DNA of 64,000 nt from Mycolicibacterium wolinskyi (GTDB taxonomy: Bacteria > Actinomycetota > Actinomycetes > Mycobacteriales > Mycobacteriaceae). Each line of letters begins with the position of its first letter. The stretch's first letter is position 1. The stretch is from positions 286,961-350,960 of the forward strand of contig NZ_LQQA01000005.1 of the NCBI RefSeq assembly GCF_002101965.1, given 5' to 3'. Shown here one piece after another: positions 24,249 to 32,247 of the stretch. The notes below the pieces were generated by a model. It was not told the DNA's origin. It saw only the letters and a program-made list of their open reading frames with translations, and made no database searches. A program made the position numbers and the translations under genes.

Positions 24249-24584
24249 ATGATGACCGTTGACGAGACCGCGTGGCCGGCGTTGACCGCCGCGGACTTCC
24301 AAATGCACGACCACACCAGCGAGCGCACCTTGCCATTCATCGAAGACGAGTTCGGCAACGGCGTCTACGGCTACGGACACTGGGACAAGGCAGAGTTCGC
24401 GGCCGCGGTCAACGAATATGACCGCCGACACGGGGCCGATCACGCTGACGATGAGGAGCGCACCGCCAGCGACGTGGCGCATGCATGGGCCGTGGTCACC
24501 GACCCCGACACGCAGCGCTTCACTTGGTCAGATGTGACCGCTGAGAGTCCAAACGCCTTCCCGGTGACCGTCATTCAGCGCTAG
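24249..24584 (+). CDS. Hypothetical phage-type small protein
   Basis: The 111-residue product is acidic (many Asp, Glu and His) with no recognised domain. The GYGHWDKAEF segment suggests a compact alpha/beta fold. It begins 9 bases after the winged-helix gene. Such acidic short proteins are common in actinophage early regions, where some mimic DNA, but nothing here shows that directly. Confidence 0.55.
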   Translation: MMTVDETAWPALTAADFQMHDHTSERTLPFIEDEFGNGVYGYGHWDKAEFAAAVNEYDRRHGADHADDEERTASDVAHAWAVVTDPDTQRFTWSDVTAESPNAFPVTVIQR

Positions 24585-24646
24585 CCGAGCGCTACTCGAT
24601 TCGAACTATCCGTTCTTCCAGCTACCTCACCCAGGAGACGAGACAA

Positions 24647-24823
24647 ATGAACCGCACCGCAATGACACGTCAGGCCGCGAGTATCACTCCGGCGAACGCC
24701 GTGCGGCTGGCGATCACAGTCATGGCTGCGCAGCTGGCGATGATCGTTGGTGTCGGCGTGGCCGCGGCCACGGTTGAGGCCGCGCTGCCCGCTGACCGTG
24801 ATGCAGGGATTCTCTACCGATGA
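24647..24823 (+). CDS. Small single-pass membrane protein
   Basis: A 58-codon frame starts with AGGAGA ten bases upstream (ATG at 24647) and ends in an ATGA overlap with the next gene. Residues 19-42 (RLAITVMAAQLAMIVGVGVA) form one membrane helix. Good ribosome binding site and coupling support it as a real gene. Function unknown. Confidence 0.6.
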   Translation: MNRTAMTRQAASITPANAVRLAITVMAAQLAMIVGVGVAAATVEAALPADRDAGILYR

Positions 24824-25461
24824 CCGCGCGGCAGGACTGGATTGGGGTACCAGCTTCGGCTCCGGTGCCGGCGGTGCGTGCGGCCGCTGCAGGTAGCTCG
24901 GCGGGCAAAAGGGCGGTTGCGCCGGCGCCATCGCGAACACGGTCGGCGAGCAAGTCGGCCCGCGTGGAGCGCCGTCGGCGCACACTCCGGATGTACCACG
25001 AGTACGAATCTGGCCGGACCATCGCCGAAATCGCCAGGAAGTACCGACTTTCGCCGCAAGCTGTGGCCGCCCGATTCCGAAAGCTCGGGCTTGCCGTGAC
25101 TGCGGCCAACACCGTGCGCTCTGAGAACGGGCGCAGTCGGCAATGCGCTGCGGCACAGCTGGCGTTGACGGCGACCACGGTTCCTGAGTTGCGCGCCGTG
25201 CTGGAACTGCGCGTGCAGCACCCCGATCTCACCTTGGCCGACTTGGCCGCCAAGCATGATCCGCCGCTGACAAAGAGCGCGTACTGGAGCAGGCTGCGGC
25301 GGGCGTTGCGTGCGGCCGACGACACCAGCTCCGGCGACGCGGGCGCTGACCGGCGGCCGCGAGTCGCGTCGACGCCATCGGAAACGGGGGCTCTACCACC
25401 CAGTCGAGTTGCGTCACAGGACGAAACGACCAGCGGGGCGCGTGAAGAGGATCTGTCGTGA
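24820..25461 (+). CDS. Two-HTH protein with WhiA C-terminal-type domain
   Basis: The 213-residue product has a homeodomain-like HTH at residues 46-88 (TLRMYHEYESGRTIAEIARK, then LSPQAVAARFRKLGL) and a WhiA-type C-terminal HTH at residues 110-170 (PELRAVLELRVQHPDLTLAD, then KHDPPLTKSAYWSRLRRAL). Compared with WhiA the PPLTK turn and spacing are retained. The rest is Ala/Ser/Arg-rich. It starts in ATGA and ends in GTGA overlaps. Probable transcription factor; relation to host WhiA sites is inferred. Confidence 0.65.
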   Translation: MTARQDWIGVPASAPVPAVRAAAAGSSAGKRAVAPAPSRTRSASKSARVERRRRTLRMYHEYESGRTIAEIARKYRLSPQAVAARFRKLGLAVTAANTVRSENGRSRQCAAAQLALTATTVPELRAVLELRVQHPDLTLADLAAKHDPPLTKSAYWSRLRRALRAADDTSSGDAGADRRPRVASTPSETGALPPSRVASQDETTSGAREEDLS

Positions 25462-25934
25462 CGGCGCCTGTCGACTACCTGGCTGACCGCGGTGCGTACC
25501 CGCGGGAGGTGCGGCTACGCAGACTGGCCGCTCAGAATCCATCTGATCTCGTAGAGACCGCGGATCATCTGGCCACTGTTGCCGTCGTGCTTGGCGACCA
25601 CCTCGCTGACATCGCTGAGATGGTCGGGTTGAACCGCGAGGCCGAAGATTTGACGATCCCTCCGAACGTCAAGCGGGTCGTCGACGAGAGCGAGCGGCGC
25701 GCCCGGGCGCTGGATGCGGTGTGCGCGCTGCATCGACGGGTACCACTGGTTTTGGAGGCCCGCAACGCGTGTTTTGTCGATCAGCACGATCTGTTCGACG
25801 GTGATGACGGCCGGACATGCTGCGCCACATGCGGATTGGACAGCTATGTCTGCATGACATGCCGCACCGAGAATGGTGAACGGGTTACTCATCCGTGTGA
25901 GACGTTGCAGACAGCCAGGCGGGCACGAGCATGA
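25458..25934 (+). CDS. Hypothetical protein with zinc-ribbon-like Cys cluster
   Basis: The GTG start overlaps the previous stop. The 158-residue product has a helical N-terminal 100 residues and a C-terminal cluster CCATCG...CMTC...C that suits a zinc ribbon. Similar proteins are common in actinophage and plasmid early regions. It ends in an ATGA overlap with the C5 methyltransferase gene. Confidence 0.55.
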   Translation: MTAPVDYLADRGAYPREVRLRRLAAQNPSDLVETADHLATVAVVLGDHLADIAEMVGLNREAEDLTIPPNVKRVVDESERRARALDAVCALHRRVPLVLEARNACFVDQHDLFDGDDGRTCCATCGLDSYVCMTCRTENGERVTHPCETLQTARRARA

Positions 25935-26962
25935 TTCCCTCGTCGCACGTACCCGTCGAGGCCGGCCAGCTCCGGCCGAGTATCGTCCCGACTGTCACTG
26001 ATCTGTTCAGCGGCGCCGGCGGGTCGTCTGAAGGTCTGCGCCAGGCCGGCCTGGACATTGTCATCGCCGCCAACCACAGCCCCGTTGCCGTCGCCACCCA
26101 CCAGCTCAACCATCCCGACACCGAGCACCGGTGCGCGGATCTGTCCGAAACCGACTGGCGCACATTCCCTTCCACTCAAGTGGCCTGGATCAGCCCGTCG
26201 TGCGTGTGGCATGCCCGCTGCGGCGGCCGCAAACGCCCGCCAGCGCACGTAGAACGCCTGCGCGCCGACGCCGGCGCGATCGACCGCGCTACCGCGTTCG
26301 CCGTCATTGAAGCCGCCGAGGTGCATCGGTACCCGATCCTGTTCGTGGAGAACGTGCCCGAGTTTGCCGACTGGTCGCTGTACCCGTGGTGGCTGGATGG
26401 GTTACGCGCTCTCGGGTATGTCGTGCAAACGATGGTGTTGGATGCCGCGGACTTTGGTCACTCACAACATCGAATTCGGTTGTTCATCGTTGCGACCCTT
26501 GACGGTCTGCATATCGACCTGACAAGGCCAAAGATCGCGCCACGGTACGCCGATGCCATCGTGGATCCTGATCCCGGGTCGCTCCTTACCCGGCGTCTCT
26601 ACGTTTCACCACAGATCGATGCGATCCAAGACCGTGACGTCCTGCACCTGGTGACCTACCGACGCAATGCCCGACCCCACCGTATTGATCGGCGCGCGTT
26701 GGCCACCGTCACCGCCGGCGGAAACCATCACGCTGTTGCTCTGGTTGATGGCAGCGGCCGGCAATGGCACCGGCTTCTCACAGACCGTGAGTGTGCACGC
26801 GCCCAAGGTTTCCCGGACAGTTACGAGTTCGTCGGCACCAAGTGGCCGCTGCCGGATCGGCACGCCCCGGTGAAGCGTCAGATCGGCAACGCCGTACCGG
26901 TGGGCATCGCACGGTGGCTGGGCGAGCGCGCCGCTGAGTCGTTGGCCGAGGCCGCGGCATGA
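25931..26962 (+). CDS. DNA cytosine-C5 methyltransferase (phage type)
   Basis: The 343-residue protein has C5-methyltransferase motifs: I as [12 protein letters not shown] (residues 24-35), VI as FVENVPEF (138-145), VIII as QHRIRLF, and IX/X near [12 protein letters not shown] and [13 protein letters not shown]. The catalytic motif IV is SPSCVWHA with Cys91 instead of the usual PCQ, a variant seen in a phage subgroup where the Cys is kept. It probably methylates cytosine in plasmid DNA, shielding it from host nucleases. No cognate restriction gene is adjacent. It overlaps the next gene (ATGA). Confidence 0.85.
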   Translation: MIPSSHVPVEAGQLRPSIVPTVTDLFSGAGGSSEGLRQAGLDIVIAANHSPVAVATHQLNHPDTEHRCADLSETDWRTFPSTQVAWISPSCVWHARCGGRKRPPAHVERLRADAGAIDRATAFAVIEAAEVHRYPILFVENVPEFADWSLYPWWLDGLRALGYVVQTMVLDAADFGHSQHRIRLFIVATLDGLHIDLTRPKIAPRYADAIVDPDPGSLLTRRLYVSPQIDAIQDRDVLHLVTYRRNARPHRIDRRALATVTAGGNHHAVALVDGSGRQWHRLLTDRECARAQGFPDSYEFVGTKWPLPDRHAPVKRQIGNAVPVGIARWLGERAAESLAEAAA

Positions 26963-27756
26963 TCGCCCCCTACTACGTCGACGACCAGGTGACCCTGTAC
27001 CACGGCGATTGCCTCGATGTGCTTCGCTCCGACGACTACGGGTACGACTGGAATCTCGGCTACCGCGAGCCACGGTTGTTCCCGGACAACAGCGTTGACG
27101 CCGTCGTGACCGACCCGCCCTATGGCATTTCGTTCATGGGTCGGCAGTGGGACCAGCCCGGTAAGTTCGGTTCGCAGCGTGGTGACGGCCGACCGCGCGG
27201 TGGCCATGCGAACTCGCGCGGGACGCACGATGCGATGGCCGCCGGAAGCTACGACCTCTCACCGGCCGCAATGCTCAACTTTCAACAGTGGTGCACCGCA
27301 TGGGCGTCCGAGTGTCTGCGGGTTCTGAAGCCCGGTGGCCACATGGTGGCGTTCGGCGGCTCCCGCACATGGCACCGGCTGGCCGCGGCCGTGGAGGACG
27401 CCGGGTTCGAGATCCGAGACTCCATCGCGTGGCTGTACGGGTCCGGGTTCCCGAAGTCGCTCGACGTGTCCAAGGCGATCGATAAGGCGGCCGGTGCCGA
27501 GCGTGAGGTTATCGACACAGTCGCCGCGCGTATGCCTCAGGCACAAGCCGCGGGCTGGGGCAATCAGGGGGTCGACAACTTCCGCGATGCCCGCAAAGGC
27601 ACTGTGGACATGGCGATTACCGCTCCGGCCACCGACGCTGCGAAGCAGTGGCAGGGCTGGGGTACCGCTCTCAAGCCGTCGTTCGAGCCGATCGTGGTGG
27701 CCCGGAAACCGTTGTCCGGCACGGTCGCCGCGAACGTGCTCGGCGCCGGACCTTGA
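26959..27756 (+). pseudogene. Beta-class DNA N6/N4 methyltransferase, truncated
   Basis: The 265-residue frame has motif IV as TDPPYGISF (residues 51-59), followed by LKPGGHMVAFGG (motif V-VI region) and the target-recognition-like WLYGSGFPKSLDVSKAI. In beta-class enzymes the SAM-binding motif I (DPFxGSGTT) comes after this region near the C-terminus. The frame stops at GTVAANVLGAGP, before it, and no frame downstream continues it. The protein should therefore not bind SAM properly. Probably a decayed gene; a role as a DNA-binding remnant is possible. Confidence 0.7.
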
Positions 27757-27895
27757 TCTCCACCTCCCAGATGCGATCGCTCATCGCTAGGCCACCGCCG
27801 GCTCGGGATACTGCTCCCAGATTCGGCCGTCGAGCTCACGGCCGGCCCGCTTGGTCCCCACACGCCGTGGCCGGATCTTTCGCTGGGAGAAGGCG

Positions 27896-27988
27896 ATGGG
27901 CAGCACGCCGGTCGCTGCGTTCGACAACGTCGCCAACGATCTGCTGCTTGAGCTGGAGGAAGCCGAACAACGCCGGGAGGCACGATGA
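27896..27988 (+). CDS. Small ORF in coupled series
   Basis: The 30-codon frame MGSTPVAAFDNVANDLLLEL onward has GGGAGA upstream and ends in an ATGA overlap with the next ORF. A TTG at 27851 could extend it to 45 residues. The acidic helical composition (ELEEAEQRREAR) is protein-like. Function unknown. Confidence 0.4.
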   Translation: MGSTPVAAFDNVANDLLLELEEAEQRREAR

Positions 27989-28074
27989 GCGAGCACACCG
28001 GACCTACTGAGGTTGCGGTCGCAAGTCAGGGACAGAAGTTGGACCGGACGGTCCGCACCCCGGAGCGTGCATGA
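27985..28074 (+). CDS. Small ORF in coupled series
   Basis: A 29-codon frame (MSEHTGPTEVAVASQGQKLD onward) starts in an ATGA overlap and ends in an ATGATG overlap with the next gene. It may carry ribosomes between genes. No domain. Confidence 0.3.
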   Translation: MSEHTGPTEVAVASQGQKLDRTVRTPERA

Positions 28075-28697
28075 TGGCCAGCACTGACCTCAAGGCACTC
28101 ATGGGCTCGCATCAGCGGATGATCGCCATCTGCCATGATCCCGATCTGGACGCCGACGCGAAGCTGTTCGCGCTCTGCACCGTCGCCATCATGCACGACA
28201 TGATCACCGACGGGTCAGCGGAAGGACGGATCAAGCGAGGCCGTTGGCTTTCGGAAGTCTGTGCCATGACCGGCCGCGACGGCCACTGGGTCCGCGAGGT
28301 CATCCGCAACGACATCCCGCGCTACGCACCGCCCGAGCCGACCGGGTACTGCACCACTCCGATGGTCGGCCGCGAGGGCCTCTGCGGCAAGGGGGCCATC
28401 ATCCGGGGAATCGAGCGCGACCCCTTCACTGGCGAGGGAACACCGTACGGCTACTGCTCACGCCACCGCAACCACGACGACGACTGGCGCATCCAACAGC
28501 AAATCAAGCAGTGGAACCAGAACGGTCGGCCCGAGCCTGCGCCGAATGCCGGGGGTGTGTTGCGCCGCTACATCGATATCGACTGGGCCCGTCTCTACCA
28601 CTGGGCGGCTCCAGACATGACCCCTGCCGAAGTCGTGCAATCACCGACGCTGCCGAAGCCGAAACTCGTTGTTTTGCAAGGGGGTAAAGATGTCTGA
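28071..28697 (+). CDS. Phage-type hypothetical protein with HTH-like N-terminus
   Basis: The 208-residue protein starts MMASTDLKALMGSHQRM. Residues 60-92 (RWLSEVCAMTGRDGHWVREV) look like an HTH, and residues 97-140 hold Cys/His pairs (GYCTTPMVGREGLCGKG, GYCSRHRNH) that could bind zinc. Similar proteins occur in actinophages and are usually annotated as HTH DNA-binding. It overlaps the next gene by 8 bases. Confidence 0.55.
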   Translation: MMASTDLKALMGSHQRMIAICHDPDLDADAKLFALCTVAIMHDMITDGSAEGRIKRGRWLSEVCAMTGRDGHWVREVIRNDIPRYAPPEPTGYCTTPMVGREGLCGKGAIIRGIERDPFTGEGTPYGYCSRHRNHDDDWRIQQQIKQWNQNGRPEPAPNAGGVLRRYIDIDWARLYHWAAPDMTPAEVVQSPTLPKPKLVVLQGGKDV

Positions 28698-29328
28698 ACG
28701 GATTGAGAACAGCGTAGCCGCGACTACGGCCATTGGATCGGGGGTCTCAGCACTGAGTGCGGAGCATCGCGATCGTGCATGGCGTGACAGGTTCGATGCG
28801 CGGTGGCACTACGACTGGCTGGGCGGGTGGATTCGAACCGGAGACGACGATGAAGCCTCCACCTTCGGCTTGCGGCCGATCGAACGTTACGGCCCATTCA
28901 CTGAGGACCGCGGCTGCCCAGCGGACGGGGCCCTGAGCACTCGGGAACGCCACGAGGTCGCCGCGGCGATTCGCCAGGCCGATACCGATATGCCGTTGAC
29001 CGAGCCGTTCGATGAGCTGCACGACTGCATTCAGGCGGTCTATCTGCAGATGGCGGATGCGGCTATCGCAGCGCACCTGCGCGCTCTCAGCGCCGCCGGG
29101 TATGTGGTGGTGAAACTTCCTGAGCCGACGTATGTTTCGCGGTTCCAGGAGTCGGTGTGGGATGTTGCTGAATCGTCGGTCATCCTCGACCGCTGGAATC
29201 AGGTGAGCGTTCACCTTGATGACTGGGACGACGAGGGTCCGTCGACTGCAGAAGCCCTGGGATTGGCTGCGGCGCTGCTCGCGGTGGAACACACGCGGTC
29301 ATCTAGCCAGCAACGCCAGGTCGGTTAG
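28690..29328 (+). CDS. Hypothetical protein
   Basis: The ATG at 28690 follows AAGGGGG; the longer frame from 28669 lies in the previous gene. The 212-residue product is acidic, alpha/beta, with no recognised domain. Regions such as DRFDARWHYDWLGGWIRTGD suggest a compact soluble fold. It belongs to the rightward coupled series. Function unknown. Confidence 0.5.
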   Translation: MSERIENSVAATTAIGSGVSALSAEHRDRAWRDRFDARWHYDWLGGWIRTGDDDEASTFGLRPIERYGPFTEDRGCPADGALSTRERHEVAAAIRQADTDMPLTEPFDELHDCIQAVYLQMADAAIAAHLRALSAAGYVVVKLPEPTYVSRFQESVWDVAESSVILDRWNQVSVHLDDWDDEGPSTAEALGLAAALLAVEHTRSSSQQRQVG

Positions 29329-29338
29329 GAGCATATCG

Positions 29339-29566
29339 ATGGGGTCTTTGAAGCCGAACGATTTTCGGGGTCGCACGTTTCGTGCCGGTGATCTCGTCGA
29401 GCTGCGTGAGGAGGCTGAGAAGGGGTTTCACATCGTGTACCGGGTGCGTTGCGTCTGCGCGGACGGAGCACTGCAACTCGACAATCTGTCAGGCAACAAC
29501 GGCCTGACTGTGCCTGCCGAGGACATACATACAGATGTGTTCGCCGCCAGGGCCAGGCCTGAGTAG
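29339..29566 (+). CDS. Small hypothetical protein
   Basis: The ATG at 29339 gives 75 residues starting MGSLKPNDFRGRTFRAGDLV. The pattern of beta-strands (DLVELREEAEKGFHIVYRV) suggests a small beta-barrel such as an SH3- or KOW-like domain. The longer frame overlaps the gene before it. Role unknown. Confidence 0.5.
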   Translation: MGSLKPNDFRGRTFRAGDLVELREEAEKGFHIVYRVRCVCADGALQLDNLSGNNGLTVPAEDIHTDVFAARARPE

Positions 29567-29653
29567 CACTCAGCGGATAGAGGGGGAGCGATCTCTTCAT
29601 CTAGATGCGCGGTAACGCAGTCCCTGAGAACAGGATTGGAGATCCGAACAAAC

Positions 29654-30211
29654 ATGACAATCAACAGCACGGCGAAACAGGCCGACTACGCCCGCCGAGC
29701 ACTCGCCCTCTACACCGACCGTGGTGGCTCAGTTGCTTCTACTCACGATCGGGGCGAGTGCGTAACTTTCAACGGCGGATGGCTGCACGCTATCGCCGCC
29801 GATGAGGATGTGTTTACGCCCGACTTCGTTACCGAGCTTCAAGTCAAGGCAATCGGCGACTCGATACGCCTCACGCGCGAGCAGCTCGGCCTGATCATCC
29901 CGTCAGCTGAACGGGATCCCGCCGTGGCAGGCCCGGGATACCTACACGAGGAGTATTCGGCCGGGCTCGATGATGATGACCGGGGCGTACTGCTGTACGT
30001 CGAAATCAGCGGCGGCTCTTTCACTGTCGATGGTCTAGGAATCACCACTTTGGTGTCTGACGTGGAGGGCGCCCTCACTGATGAGGCCGGCGGGGACTGC
30101 ACAATTCGGGCCGTTCACCACCCCGATGACGCCTACGGCGCGCCAGGAACCCCGCTGCGCACCGCGCTCAATCTGCTCGAAGGATGGTGCGTTTCAGGAC
30201 GACATCGTTGA
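29654..30211 (+). CDS. Hypothetical protein
   Basis: The ATG at 29654 gives 185 residues (MTINSTAKQADYARRALALY). It is an acidic soluble protein with a run of Asp (LDDDDRG) and no recognised family. The preceding 87 bases carry no gene. It is in the same direction as its neighbours and probably cotranscribed. Confidence 0.5.
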   Translation: MTINSTAKQADYARRALALYTDRGGSVASTHDRGECVTFNGGWLHAIAADEDVFTPDFVTELQVKAIGDSIRLTREQLGLIIPSAERDPAVAGPGYLHEEYSAGLDDDDRGVLLYVEISGGSFTVDGLGITTLVSDVEGALTDEAGGDCTIRAVHHPDDAYGAPGTPLRTALNLLEGWCVSGRHR

Positions 30212-30242
30212 CGCCCGCAATGGAGTCCTGGAGGAGAAAGGC

Positions 30243-30560
30243 GTGGACTACGGCGATCCACGCGAGCGGCTGTACCGCGGTGATGACTACTCGCGCGCTA
30301 CCTACTGCGGTGGTGTAGAAGCTGCGCGGGACGCGCTGGCCGCGGCCGGACGCAACACCTGGTTTCCCGAATCATGCTGCCACGGTGACGAGTATGTCGC
30401 GATCGCTGCACGCGACCTGATCGGCTCCGTCCCCGGCTGGACGTGGGACGCGTACGAGCTAGTGGCCCGCCCGTACGCGCAAGCCACCGAACGCAAGCTT
30501 CACCCTGAGGACCCTTACTGGCAGCTGCCGGCTGCCGCAGTGCCGGATAGGGGTCGCTGA
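30243..30560 (+). CDS. Hypothetical protein
   Basis: A GTG at 30243 with GGAGGAGAAAGG upstream is the best start; the longer frame from 30081 is inside the previous gene. The 105-residue product (VDYGDPRERLYRGDDYSRAT) has a CGG...CCHGDEY region and Trp-rich GWTWDAYE. No domain recognised. Part of the coupled series. Confidence 0.5.
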   Translation: MDYGDPRERLYRGDDYSRATYCGGVEAARDALAAAGRNTWFPESCCHGDEYVAIAARDLIGSVPGWTWDAYELVARPYAQATERKLHPEDPYWQLPAAAVPDRGR

Positions 30561-30561
30561 C

Positions 30562-30630
30562 ATGTCCAACTCGGCGCGGGCCGCGCTGGTGTTCGTCGTG
30601 GGTGCCGCCTTGTCCGGTGGTGGTGATTGA
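30562..30630 (+). CDS. Possible 22-residue membrane peptide
   Basis: MSNSARAALVFVVGAALSGG follows the previous stop by one base. Its hydrophobic stretch could sit in the membrane. The supporting evidence is position only, so this is a weak call. Confidence 0.25.
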   Translation: MSNSARAALVFVVGAALSGGGD

Positions 30631-30717
30631 TATGTCCGGGGTCTCGGAAATTCTGATCGTGTTCGGCCCGGCGTGTCGCCCGCCTCTCATAACAGTTATG
30701 GGGAAAGGTTGGCGTTT

Positions 30718-31209
30718 ATGACGGAGACAATTGGGTATGCCGACCGCCGGCCGCGTCGTCGTTCTAGTGGCGGTAGGCCATCTAAGGGTCAAAGGTTCCC
30801 TACCTGGGCGCTTCTGCCCACTCAGGTATCCGCCTGGGTCCGCGAGGTGTCCAACGCGCACAACAAGGTCGGGGCTTCTCAGGTCATCGCAGACCTGGTC
30901 TCAATTGCTGCTGACATGGACGAGTTCGTCCTTGCTCTCAACCAGCAGACACTGGACGGTCTGGTCCGCGGCGCCGACGATCCGCAGCTGCCGTTACACA
31001 TGCTTCCCGATGATGGGAATACCGAAGAAATATTGACCCGGCTTCCACCTCCGGTGTGGGCGTGGGTCAGTGAACTGGCCGATCTTCACGACACCTCGCT
31101 CCGACAGATTGTGGGCGACGTCGTGTCGATGGCAGCGGGCAAACCTCGGTTGGTCCGCAAGTTGAATCAGCCGAAAGTGGCGAAGGAGGCTCTGCCACTG
31201 GCCATCTGA
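30718..31209 (+). CDS. Two-repeat RHH-like DNA-binding protein
   Basis: The ATG at 30718 (GGGAAAGG upstream) gives 163 residues. After a basic N-terminus (RRPRRRSSGGRPSKG) come two related units: WALLPTQVSAWVREVSNAHN (about residues 33-80) and RLPPPVWAWVSELADLHDTS (about 108-155), each with a following helix ending in LVSIAADM or VVSMAAGK. This looks like a tandem copy of a ribbon-helix-helix or similar unit in one chain. Such single-chain dimers bind operators or centromeres. Confidence 0.5.
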   Translation: MTETIGYADRRPRRRSSGGRPSKGQRFPTWALLPTQVSAWVREVSNAHNKVGASQVIADLVSIAADMDEFVLALNQQTLDGLVRGADDPQLPLHMLPDDGNTEEILTRLPPPVWAWVSELADLHDTSLRQIVGDVVSMAAGKPRLVRKLNQPKVAKEALPLAI

Positions 31210-31312
31210 TGCATCCGGGGCGCGCAGCTCCGACACAGGACATCTGAATACGTGGCTGGTTGTGGTTGATCCACCCCGAATAGACGAAGGCCCCACCGAG
31301 GGGGGCGGGGCC

Positions 31313-31525
31313 ATGTCTGGACGGTTTGGAATCGAGTTCCCGCTCGATCCCCGGTTCGCCCACTACCGGCATCCCCGAAGGGACTTTTTGCTTATGCCAA
31401 GCGAGTCTCACGGTAGCGCACATATGGGACATTTTCCAGGTAGCGCTCCGTCACAAATTTATATATCGCCGCAGGTCGGCAAACGCGTGTCGCTTTTCGA
31501 GGCCCTCGGTGAGGGCCCGCGATGA
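31313..31525 (+). CDS. Small hypothetical protein
   Basis: The ATG at 31313 follows GGGGGGCGGGG, which can serve as both ribosome binding site and half of a hairpin with upstream CCCC. The 70-residue product MSGRFGIEFPLDPRFAHYRH has no recognised domain. Its end overlaps the next frame as ATGA. Confidence 0.45.
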   Translation: MSGRFGIEFPLDPRFAHYRHPRRDFLLMPSESHGSAHMGHFPGSAPSQIYISPQVGKRVSLFEALGEGPR

Positions 31526-32004
31526 GCGCGGCCGCGATCGAGTATTGGGCAGCCGCGCAGGCCGCTGTCACCGAATGCGCTGATCAGAATGCGCGCCTGC
31601 ACTCCCGCAGCGGCAAACGCGTCGGGCACACCTGCCTACGCGCTACGCACCGCGACGACGCATTGACCGCGGGGGCGCGCCCCGCCGGCGCCGCACACTC
31701 CTCGTCAGATTTGGCGTCGACGCCGGGAGTGTCGCCGAGCCGCCCGGGAGCACGGCCTGTTACTGAGTCCGGACCTCGTACCGGTCATCTGGGTATGGCG
31801 CCCAGGTCGCTGGAAAGCGCTGTATCAGCGCCGGACTCCACATCATCTCGCCGCACGGGACGTGCGGCGGAGCTGGCCGTTTCGCACTATTCACGCGTTA
31901 TGCCGCCGCTCTGTCCAGTCGTCGTTCTCCGAACCACATTTCATCGGCCAATGGCCTGGCCGGGAATTCAACTTCCAGCACAGGAGGTGGTGAACGCGCT
32001 CTAG
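31522..32004 (+). CDS. Low-confidence hypothetical protein
   Basis: The frame starts in an ATGA overlap and gives 160 residues. The first 40 residues (MSAAAIEYWAAAQAAVTECA) look protein-like; the remainder is rich in Ser, Pro and Arg and may be low-complexity or non-genuine. It ends just before the hairpin-rich leader of the probable initiator. Confidence 0.35.
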   Translation: MSAAAIEYWAAAQAAVTECADQNARLHSRSGKRVGHTCLRATHRDDALTAGARPAGAAHSSSDLASTPGVSPSRPGARPVTESGPRTGHLGMAPRSLESAVSAPDSTSSRRTGRAAELAVSHYSRVMPPLCPVVVLRTTFHRPMAWPGIQLPAQEVVNAL

Positions 32005-32091
32005 CTGCCCGCTGAGGCGGGTTTGACAACTGGATAGAGGGATCGAACAGGCAGACGGCTCACAGCGGTCTGACGGGTTGTAAAACCGATT

Positions 32092-32215
32092 TCTGGAGCG
32101 CCAACTCCGGACATGAAATCCAATGCCCCCGAAGGGGATTGGAAATTGGTTTCTAAGCGGCCCCCCGGAGCGCCAACTCCGGGCCTCTGCCTCTGAGACC
32201 GAAGCGCCAACTTCG
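32092..32215 (+). ncRNA. Structured leader or origin element: three hairpins with constant CGCCAA loops
   Basis: Hairpins at 32092-32111 (TCTGGAG/CTCCGGA), 32164-32183 (CCCGGAG/CTCCGGG) and 32200-32215 (CGAAG/CTTCG) all enclose the loop CGCCAA. The stems change on both sides together, which is what conserved RNA or single-stranded DNA structure gives. A fourth hairpin with CGAA loop and a bulged G (CCAATgCCCC/GGGGATTGG) sits at 32120-32142. It lies 33 bases before the initiator-like gene, so it may be a control leader or part of the origin. Confidence 0.55.
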
Positions 32216-32247
32216 AATCTCGATCCCCGTATTAACGAGGAGACACC

